From NCBI GenBank assembly GCA_021810815.1, contig JAJZHR010000178.1:1-5862 (forward strand): a DNA stretch of 5,862 nt. The letters run 5' to 3'. Below, piece after piece: positions 1 to 5,115 of this stretch (the first letter of the stretch is position 1; each line of letters begins with the position of its first letter). A program made the position numbers and the translations under genes. This DNA comes from Acidobacteriota bacterium (GTDB taxonomy: Bacteria; Acidobacteriota; Terriglobia; Terriglobales; Acidobacteriaceae). The notes under the pieces were generated by a model that saw only the letters and a list, made by a program, of their open reading frames with translations, did no database searches and was not told the origin of the DNA.

Positions 1-591
1 GCTCTTGGGGAAAACGCACATGCGTATCTTGGTGAACGGAGCTGCGGCCAGCGTCTTCAGCGTCTGCTGCTGCAGAGCTTCGGTCTGATGCACCCACGCG
101 TAGCAGGTGGTGCCGAAGGGGAAGAATGGCGTGCCGTCGGCGTAAGAGAAATGGCGGCCGCCGTTCACTTCCACCGGCCCGTGGTTTCCCTGCGACGCCG
201 CAGAGCATTGGAAGGTTCCGGACAGGTTGTTCAGCGCTCCAACGTTGCTCTCTGTGGTGTAGCTCCACTCGCCCGGCTGGTCCGGCATGAAGCGGATGCG
301 GTAAACGCCCCGACCGTCATAGAAGCCGGAGACGCGCAGGACGCGATTCTGGTGGCGGAAATGCGCGCTGAGCTGGGCATCGACGAAGGGGTTGCCGCTG
401 GCTGGGCCGTTGAAGGCGGCCTCGAAGATTCCCCACCGCTCGACTGTCCCGGAATGCTGCTCGACTGTCCTCGAATGCCGCTCCGCAGGAGCCGCCGTAC
501 CTTCGTGAGCCTGCAAGGCCGATGCCGCTGCCGAAGGCACAAGGCCCCACGCCGCCGCGCCGGTGAGTTTGATGACGTCCCGTCGATTCAT
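1..591 (-). CDS. Exported DUF5060/DUF4038 (apiosidase-like) protein, 3' part beyond window
   Basis: This is the first 197 codons of a minus-strand gene that runs off the left edge with no stop in frame. The start ATG (591-589) has an AAGGGG Shine-Dalgarno at 602-597, 5 nt upstream. Residues 1-28 look like a Tat signal peptide: twin arginine in RRDVIKL, a short Ala/Gly-rich core, and an ASA cleavage site near residue 25. Residues about 50-130 fit DUF5060, a beta-sandwich domain (VERWGIFEAAFNG, then GVYRIRFMPDQPGEWSY). From about residue 145, GRHFSYADGTPFFPFGTTCY opens a DUF4038/apiosidase-like TIM barrel. Known of the family: DUF4038 is the catalytic fold of GH140 apiosidases, and DUF5060 often precedes it. 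Inferred: an exported or periplasmic glycan-processing enzyme. The catalytic acids lie beyond the edge, so substrate and activity are unproven. It is divergent from the sugar operon and shares its control region. Linker residues 39-52 contain a small tandem repeat. Confidence 0.88.
   Translation of the reverse strand, partial: MNRRDVIKLTGAAAWGLVPSAAASALQAHEGTAAPAERHSRTVEQHSGTVERWGIFEAAFNGPASGNPFVDAQLSAHFRHQNRVLRVSGFYDGRGVYRIRFMPDQPGEWSYTTESNVGALNNLSGTFQCSAASQGNHGPVEVNGGRHFSYADGTPFFPFGTTCYAWVHQTEALQQQTLKTLAAAPFTKIRMCVFPKS
439..480. repeat. Two-copy 21-bp imperfect tandem repeat inside the exported-protein gene
   Basis: Units 439-459 and 460-480 both begin CTCGACTGTCC and end GAATG plus two bases and G, with four mismatches in all. 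On the minus strand each keeps frame and encodes a 7-residue unit of the type HS(R/G)TVE plus one residue. It lies in the linker between the signal peptide and DUF5060, so it looks like a local slippage duplication rather than a functional element. Confidence 0.7.
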
Positions 592-605
592 TCCATCCCC
601 TTGAA

Positions 606-623
606 TGCCGGACCAGTCCGGCA
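606..623. promoter_or_regulatory. 18-bp perfect inverted repeat, candidate operator or leader hairpin
   Basis: TGCCGGAC-CA-GTCCGGCA has 8-bp arms matching perfectly across a 2-bp centre. It sits 15-32 nt upstream of the exported-protein ATG and just outside its Shine-Dalgarno, so it lies in the presumed 5' untranslated leader. The size and GC-rich symmetric form suit a LacI-type or other dimeric repressor operator. It could equally fold as an RNA hairpin in the leader. No U-tract follows on either strand, so it is not a good intrinsic terminator. Which protein binds it is unknown. Confidence 0.55.
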
Positions 624-656
624 GCGAAGACCCTAGGACAGCAAACGCGAGGCGCA

Positions 657-670
657 GTTGTCAACATGTT
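657..670 (-). promoter_or_regulatory. Consensus -35 hexamer embedded in overlapping palindromes
   Basis: On the minus strand 664-659 reads TTGACA, a perfect sigma-70 -35, about 70 nt upstream of the exported-protein start. No matching -10 is evident at 16-18 bp spacing, so the promoter call is weak. The same bases form the odd palindrome GTTG-T-CAAC (657-665), which overlaps AACATGTT (663-670). On the plus strand TTGTCA (658-663) is a one-mismatch -35 facing the sugar operon, with CATATT (683-688) as a poor -10 at 19-bp spacing. A regulator bound here could affect both directions. Confidence 0.35.
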
Positions 671-679
671 TTTCCGCTA

Positions 680-693
680 TTGCATATTCATGC
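680..693. promoter_or_regulatory. Candidate operator copy 1, TTGCAT-N4-ATGC
   Basis: TTGCAT-ATTC-ATGC, followed by A, gives 5-bp perfect inverted arms (TGCAT and ATGCA) around a 4-bp spacer. A second copy with the same ten defined bases starts 44 bp downstream at 724. A repeated inverted element in the divergent region suggests binding by a dimeric or tetrameric regulator. The SorC-type regulator encoded in the operon is the obvious candidate, by inference only. Confidence 0.45.
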
Positions 694-723
694 AGATAGT
701 GCTGATCGCGTCTGAATTGCGGC

Positions 724-737
724 TTGCATGGAAATGC
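724..737. promoter_or_regulatory. Candidate operator copy 2, TTGCAT-N4-ATGC
   Basis: TTGCAT-GGAA-ATGC repeats all ten defined bases of copy 1 (680-693). Its symmetric core is GCAT/ATGC. The 44-bp offset is close to four helical turns, so both copies would face the same side of the DNA, as expected for cooperative or looped binding. TTGCAT here is also a weak -35 candidate with TAGTAT (747-752) at 17-bp spacing, so bound regulator could block polymerase for the plus-strand operon. The promoter part is tentative. Confidence 0.42.
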
Positions 738-800
738 TGTCCGGCATAGTATTGGCAGCGCAGGCCCATGCCTTCCCGGCGCAGGCCTCAGATTCGAGCC

Positions 801-1640
801 ATGATGACCTCGACCGAAGCAGCAGTCGCACGCATCCGCGCCAGTGCCAGCCGCATCCGGCAGCGCAGCCTGAAGATGGTCCACCACTCCGGCCTTGGGC
901 ATCCTGGAGGAGACCTGTCGGCGGCAGACATCCTCGCCACCCTGTACCTCTCGGTGTTGCGGAGGGAAGCAGGCGACCCTCTCAGTCCGTCGCGCGACCG
1001 CTTCATCATGAGCAAGGGGCACTGCTCCGGAGCTCTGTACGCGACGCTCGCCGAAGTCGGAATCCTTGAGCCGGAGCAACTGGGGACGTACATGACTCCG
1101 CTCTCTCTGCTGAACGGCCACCCGGACCGCAACAAGGTTTGCGGCGTGGAGGCGAACACCGGCCCCCTGGGCCATGGGCTGCCCATCGGCGTGGGCTGCG
1201 CTCTGGCGGCGAAGATGGACAAGGCCGACTGGCGCACCTTTGTGCTGACCGGCGACGGCGAGCTGCAGGAAGGCAGCAACTGGGAAGCTGCCATGGCGGC
1301 GTCGCAGTACAAGCTGGACAATCTCACGGTGATCGTCGATCGCAACCGCATCCAGCAGGGCGACTTCACGGAGAACACCATCAACATGGAGCCGCTCGCC
1401 GATCGCTGGCGGGCCTTCAACTGGGCGGTGGCAGAGGTGGAGGGCAACGACCCGGCGGCGCTGCTGGAGTGCTTCAGCGCGCTGCCGTTCGAGCCGGGCC
1501 GCCCCTCGTGCATCCTTGCGCATACAACGAAGGGAATGGGCGTGTCGTTCATGAAGAACAAGCCGGAGTGGCACCACAAGATTCCGTCGGACGCCCAGCT
1601 CGCGGAGGCTCTTCGGGAGCTGGAGGAGTGCGCCGGATGA
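801..1640 (+). CDS. Transketolase, N-terminal (TPP-binding) subunit of a split enzyme
   Basis: The product (279 aa from this start) is the thiamine diphosphate-binding half of a two-subunit transketolase. Visible motifs include GHPGG (His34), SKGH (His74), NGHPDRN, GVEANTGPLGHG, and the diphosphate/Mg motif GDGE (Asp152) with VDRN (Asn182). The 30-residue Asp-Asn spacing is the same as in E. coli TktA. The role is to bind the cofactor for moving a two-carbon ketol unit between a ketose phosphate and an aldose phosphate; the C-terminal partner follows with an ATGA overlap. A His replaces the usual Gln in GPLGQG. The start is uncertain: 801 or 804 gives the usual short lead-in before GHPG, while ATG 768 would add an Arg-rich stretch; no start has a strong Shine-Dalgarno. 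Specificity cannot be read directly. Context suggests a dedicated sugar pathway, possibly apulose 4-phosphate, rather than the housekeeping pentose-phosphate enzyme. Confidence 0.92.
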   Translation: MMTSTEAAVARIRASASRIRQRSLKMVHHSGLGHPGGDLSAADILATLYLSVLRREAGDPLSPSRDRFIMSKGHCSGALYATLAEVGILEPEQLGTYMTPLSLLNGHPDRNKVCGVEANTGPLGHGLPIGVGCALAAKMDKADWRTFVLTGDGELQEGSNWEAAMAASQYKLDNLTVIVDRNRIQQGDFTENTINMEPLADRWRAFNWAVAEVEGNDPAALLECFSALPFEPGRPSCILAHTTKGMGVSFMKNKPEWHHKIPSDAQLAEALRELEECAG

Positions 1641-2578
1641 GCGATCTATTCGATTGCAGAGAGGCTTTCGCAACGACGCTGGAGGAGCTTGCGTCCACCG
1701 ACCAGAGCATCGTGGTGGTGGTGAATGATTCCATCAGCTCCACCCGGCTGGGCGGCTTCAAGAAGCTGTATCCGGAGAGGTTCATCAACGTCGGCATCGC
1801 CGAGCAGAACATGGTGGGAGTCGGAGCCGGCCTGGCCAGCGCAGGCAAGGTTCCTTTCGTCTGCGGCGCCTCGTGCTTCCTGACGGGCCGCGCTCTGGAG
1901 CAGGTGAAGGTCGATCTTGGCTATGCGAAGAACAACGTGAAGCTTTGCGGCATGTCGAGCGGCGTTGCGTATGGCGAGCTCGGGCCGACGCACCACTCGA
2001 TCGAGGATTTTGCGTGGACGCGGGTGATCGGAAACCTGGTGGTGGTCGCTCCGGCGGACCCGATTGAGACGCGGTCGATGCTGCGGGCCATCGCTGCCTA
2101 CCATGGGCCTGTATTTTTCCGGCTCAGCCGCATGCCGGTTCCGAATGTCCACGCCGAGTACTATCAATTTCGTCTGGGCAAAGCGTCGAGGCTTCGCGAG
2201 GGCGGCGACCTGACCATCATCGCCAACGGAGTGATGGTTGCGCGGGCGCTTGCCGCCGCCGAGGCGCTGGAGGCCGAGGGGATTTCGGCGCGCGTGCTGA
2301 ACATGTCCAGCATCAAGCCGCTGGACGCCGATGCGGTCGTCGCGGCGGCGCGCGAGACCGGCGCCATTGTCACCGTCGAGGAGCACTCGATCTATGGAGG
2401 GCTGGGCGGCGCGGTCGCGGAGGTCGTCGCCGGCTCGTTTCCGGTGCGCATTCACATCATGGGTTTTCCTGGCTTCGCCCCGACCGGCTCGGCGAGCTTT
2501 CTGCTGGAGCACTTTGGGCTGACGGCGGATGGAATCGCGGAAGCCGCTCGTGGACTTGTATCGAAACGCGGAGCATGA
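1637..2578 (+). CDS. Transketolase, C-terminal (pyrimidine-binding) subunit of a split enzyme
   Basis: This 313-aa protein has the usual length of a split-transketolase C subunit. Residues about 8-170 form the pyrimidine-binding domain, with INVGIAEQNM carrying the catalytic Glu (Glu56) that activates the thiamine ring. GPTHHSIED (His119, His120) and RLSR (Arg165) match positions that in full-length transketolases line the substrate and phosphate channel. Residues about 185-305 form the transketolase C-terminal domain, with VEEHSIYGGLGGAVAE near 247. The start ATG overlaps the stop of the N-terminal subunit gene (ATGA), and GGAGG at 1622-1626 lies inside that upstream gene. The two halves should therefore be made in near-equal amounts by coupled translation. 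The active enzyme is expected to be a cytoplasmic heterotetramer. The reading frame stays open upstream to 1139, but that part is the out-of-frame shadow of the N-subunit gene. Confidence 0.93.
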   Translation: MSDLFDCREAFATTLEELASTDQSIVVVVNDSISSTRLGGFKKLYPERFINVGIAEQNMVGVGAGLASAGKVPFVCGASCFLTGRALEQVKVDLGYAKNNVKLCGMSSGVAYGELGPTHHSIEDFAWTRVIGNLVVVAPADPIETRSMLRAIAAYHGPVFFRLSRMPVPNVHAEYYQFRLGKASRLREGGDLTIIANGVMVARALAAAEALEAEGISARVLNMSSIKPLDADAVVAAARETGAIVTVEEHSIYGGLGGAVAEVVAGSFPVRIHIMGFPGFAPTGSASFLLEHFGLTADGIAEAARGLVSKRGA

Positions 2579-4095
2579 TGGGCGATCAATACATTCTCGC
2601 GCTGGACCAGGGGACGACCAACTCGAAGGCGCTGCTGCTCGATGGCGATGGCGCTGTGGTTTCGCGCGCCTCGCGGCCCCTGGCAACATGCTCTCCGCGG
2701 CCGGGATTTGTGGAGCAGGATGCGGACGAGATATGGGCCTCGATGGAGGCGGCGGCGAAGGAATGCCTGGGCGGCCGTAGGTCGGAGGATGTGCGCGCCA
2801 TCGCAATTTCCAACCAGCGCGAGACGGTGGTGCTGTGGGACGCAGCATCGGGAAGACCTGTTTGTCCGGCGGTGTCCTGGCAGTGCCGGCGCTCGAATGA
2901 TTTCTGCGAGTCGCTGCGTGCGCAGGGTCTGGAGCCAACGGTGAGGGCGAAGACCGGCCTGGGGATCGATCCTCTTTTTTCGGCGTCGAAGATTGCATGG
3001 CTTCTGGACAACGATTCCGATCTGCGCGCGCGGGCAGAGAGAGGCGAGCTGCGCTGCGGCACGGTTGAAAGCTGGCTGATCTGGAAGCTGACCGAAGGCC
3101 GCGTGCACGCCACCGATCTCAGCAATGCATCGCGAACGCAGTTGCTGAATCTGCGCACGCTGGACTGGGATGACGATCTGCTCGCGATCTTTCGCATCCC
3201 TCGCTCTCTGCTGCCTTCCCTCGCTCCATCAAGCGGCCTTTTCGGGCAAGCAGCCACGCGCTCTTTCTTTGGCTGCGATGTGCCGATCATGAGCGCTCTT
3301 GGCGACTCCCATGCAGCTCTGGCCGCGCACGCATTCGGTCGCGCGAACGCCGTGAAAGCGACCTACGGAACCGGAAGCTCCTTGATGATGCTTGCCTCTG
3401 CGCCTTCCGGCGAGTCTCACGACCTGTCTTCGACCATCGCATGGGCCACCCGGTCAGGCGGGGCGCAATATGCCCTGGAAGGAAACATCACCATGACCGG
3501 CGGAGCGGTGGAGTGGTGCGGGAGCTTTCTTGGGCTGGCGGACCCAGTCGCCGATCTGGTTCGCCTTGCCGACTCGGTTCCATCGTCGGAGTCGGTATTT
3601 TTTGTTCCTGCGATGTGCGGCCTCGGATCGCCTTATTGGAGCGGGTCGGCCCGCGGATGCATTGTCGGCCTGGAGCGCGGCAGCACCATGGCGCACCTTG
3701 CCCGCGCCGCGATAGACTCGGTTGCCTACCAGGTGCGCGATGTGTACGAGTCGATGCAGCGGGCGGCCGGGATTCGCTTGAAAGAGCTTTATGCGGACGG
3801 CGGCGCCACCAGGAACCGTTCGCTGATGCAACTGCAGGCGGACGTGCTGGGGAGCGCGGTGTTGCGTTCGAGCACGGCAGAGCTTTCCGCAGTGGGAGCG
3901 GCGCTGCTGGCGGGCGTGGCTCTTGGCATATGGTCGGGGCCGGGCGACATGGCTGCGCTGAAGTCGCCGCCGGAACGCTTTGAGCCGCGGCTGGACGCTG
4001 CTGTCCGCGAGGAGAGGTATGCCGGTTGGAAGTCGGCGGTCGAGGCTGCGCTCGGCCACAGTCGGCGGAGCGCAGGCGGATCAGGTCGGGCATAG
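2575..4095 (+). CDS. FGGY-family sugar kinase, glycerol-kinase-like scaffold, probably a ketose kinase
   Basis: This 506-aa ATP-dependent carbohydrate kinase has the length of GlpK. The first FGGY domain opens with LDQGTTNSKA (residues 10-19); NQRET, SWQCRR, GTVESWLIWK and TDLSNASRT follow. The second domain has GDSHAAL (243-249), TYGTGSS (263-269), YALEGN, CGLGSPYW and ADGGATRN. Mapped on E. coli GlpK, Arg82, Glu83, Trp102 and catalytic Asp244 are kept, but Tyr135, Gln246 and Phe270 become Leu134, Ser245 and Ser269. The GGKGG-type loop used by GlpK for fructose-1,6-bisphosphate control is absent near 225-235. Automatic annotation may say glycerol kinase, but these changes argue against it. 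The gene overlaps the transketolase C-subunit gene by ATGA, so its product probably supplies that enzyme with a ketose phosphate; apulose kinase is the leading guess. ATG 2578 is an alternative start. Confidence 0.9.
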   Translation: MMGDQYILALDQGTTNSKALLLDGDGAVVSRASRPLATCSPRPGFVEQDADEIWASMEAAAKECLGGRRSEDVRAIAISNQRETVVLWDAASGRPVCPAVSWQCRRSNDFCESLRAQGLEPTVRAKTGLGIDPLFSASKIAWLLDNDSDLRARAERGELRCGTVESWLIWKLTEGRVHATDLSNASRTQLLNLRTLDWDDDLLAIFRIPRSLLPSLAPSSGLFGQAATRSFFGCDVPIMSALGDSHAALAAHAFGRANAVKATYGTGSSLMMLASAPSGESHDLSSTIAWATRSGGAQYALEGNITMTGGAVEWCGSFLGLADPVADLVRLADSVPSSESVFFVPAMCGLGSPYWSGSARGCIVGLERGSTMAHLARAAIDSVAYQVRDVYESMQRAAGIRLKELYADGGATRNRSLMQLQADVLGSAVLRSSTAELSAVGAALLAGVALGIWSGPGDMAALKSPPERFEPRLDAAVREERYAGWKSAVEAALGHSRRSAGGSGRA

Positions 4096-4108
4096 GTGAA
4101 GGGTCAGC

Positions 4109-5071
4109 ATGTCAAGGAATGACGAGCTTCGTTTGATGGCGAAAGTCGCGCGCATGTATTACAGCCAGTCGATCCGGCAGGCCGAGATCACGGAGCGGCT
4201 GAACATTCATCAGTCCACGGTCTCGCGGCTGCTGAAGCGCGCGCACCAGGCTGGGATTGTGAAGATCAGCGTGACGATTCCGAATGGAATCCATGCGGAT
4301 CTGGAAGAGGCGATGGAGCAGCGCTTCGGCCTGAAGGAAGCGATCATTGTCGATTCCGTGGACAACGAGGGGCAGATCGTTCGCGACCTTGGAGCCGCAG
4401 GAGCGTACTTCCTGGACCTTGCCATCAAGCCGGGAGAGGTTCTCGGCATCTCGTCGTGGAGCGCGGCCCTGCTGGCGATGGTCGATGCCATGCATCCGAG
4501 CAAGGCCGGCGCCAACTCCAAGGTTCTTCAGATCCTCGGCGGCCTGGGAAGCCCCAGCGCGCAAAGTCACGCAACGCATTTGACGCAGCGGCTGGCGGAG
4601 TTGATCGGCGGCTCGCCCATCCTGCTTCCGGCGCCCGGCGTGACGACTTCGCCCGAGGCCAAGCGCGTTCTGATGCGGGAGAGCTATGTGCGCCAGGCGA
4701 CGTCGCTGTTCGACCACGTCGATCTCGCGCTGGTCGGCATTGGCGCAGTGGAGCCATCACGTCTGCTGGCGAGCAGCGGCAACATCTTCTCTCCCCAGGA
4801 GCTGCGCAGCCTGCAGAAGCAGGGCGCTGTGGGCGACATCTGCCTGCAGTTCTTCGATGCGGCGGGAGCGCCCGTGCGGACTTCGCTTTCCGAGCGGGTC
4901 ATCGGCATCAGCCTGCAGCAGTTGAAGAAGGCGAAGCGGGTGGTCGGGCTTGCGGCAGGCAAGCGGAAGACGCAGGCGATTCTTGGCGCTCTGAATGGAA
5001 AATTGCTGGATGTATTGATCACAGACAGACGAACGGCGAGCGCACTGCTGGATGCGCCCCGGCAGGGATAG
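4109..5071 (+). CDS. SorC-family sugar-binding transcriptional regulator
   Basis: This 320-aa protein has an N-terminal winged helix-turn-helix at about residues 8-55, with recognition region ITERLNIHQSTVSRLLKRA, followed by a SorC/DeoR-type sugar-binding domain at about 60-315. Features typical of that domain are GISSWSAALLAMV, QILGGLGSP, TTSPEAKRVLM, VGIGAVEPS, GDICLQFFD and the C-terminal AGKRKTQAILGAL with VLITDRRTA. Known members (CggR, DeoR, LsrR, SorC) usually sense a phosphorylated sugar, so the inducer here is plausibly the kinase product or a downstream sugar phosphate. It begins 13 nt after the kinase stop with GAAGGG about 5 nt upstream, so it is probably co-transcribed and autoregulated. 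The repeated TTGCAT-N4-ATGC element upstream of the operon is a candidate binding site. Whether it represses or activates cannot be told from sequence. Confidence 0.92.
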   Translation: MSRNDELRLMAKVARMYYSQSIRQAEITERLNIHQSTVSRLLKRAHQAGIVKISVTIPNGIHADLEEAMEQRFGLKEAIIVDSVDNEGQIVRDLGAAGAYFLDLAIKPGEVLGISSWSAALLAMVDAMHPSKAGANSKVLQILGGLGSPSAQSHATHLTQRLAELIGGSPILLPAPGVTTSPEAKRVLMRESYVRQATSLFDHVDLALVGIGAVEPSRLLASSGNIFSPQELRSLQKQGAVGDICLQFFDAAGAPVRTSLSERVIGISLQQLKKAKRVVGLAAGKRKTQAILGALNGKLLDVLITDRRTASALLDAPRQG

Positions 5072-5101
5072 CTCCAAATAGAGCCTGGTCCAGATTGCAG
5101 C

Positions 5102-5107
5102 GGAGGA
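5102..5107 (+). promoter_or_regulatory. Strong Shine-Dalgarno GGAGGA fixing the ABC ATPase start
   Basis: GGAGGA lies 8 nt before ATG 5116, the best ribosome-binding site in the window. It supports the upstream start although this leaves about 35 residues before the ABC domain. The 44-nt gap after the regulator (5072-5115) holds no convincing hairpin or promoter. Confidence 0.75.
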
Positions 5108-5115
5108 CGAATCCA

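Noticed and set aside
606..623. Intrinsic terminator
   Set aside because: The stem is strong but there is no T-run on either strand, and the position in a divergent region leaves no transcript end for it to serve.
88..636. Plus-strand open frame over the left-edge gene
   Set aside because: The minus-strand frame here gives a Tat signal, DUF5060 and DUF4038 motifs and a good Shine-Dalgarno. The plus-strand product has none of these.
768..800. Upstream ATG 768 as the transketolase N-subunit start
   Set aside because: It would add an Arg-rich 11-residue stretch atypical for the family and has no better ribosome-binding site. ATG 801/804 fits the usual distance to GHPG. It cannot be fully excluded.
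633..1673. Long minus-strand open frame (346 codons)
   Set aside because: It lies antisense to the clearly recognisable transketolase N-subunit gene, and its product is Arg/His-rich with no recognisable motif. Long antisense frames are common in GC-rich coding DNA.
1646..2998. Long minus-strand open frame (450 codons)
   Set aside because: It is antisense across the transketolase C-subunit and kinase genes, with low-complexity Arg/Pro/Ala-rich content and no domain features.
2575..4095. Annotating the kinase as glycerol kinase (glpK)
   Set aside because: Overall similarity is high, but three glycerol-contact residues and the fructose-1,6-bisphosphate loop are altered, and no glycerol genes (glpF, glpD) are nearby.
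5041..5115. Terminator or promoter between the regulator and the ABC gene
   Set aside because: Only a weak CTGC/GCAG pairing with no T-run was seen, and no paired -35/-10. The short gap suits continued operon transcription.
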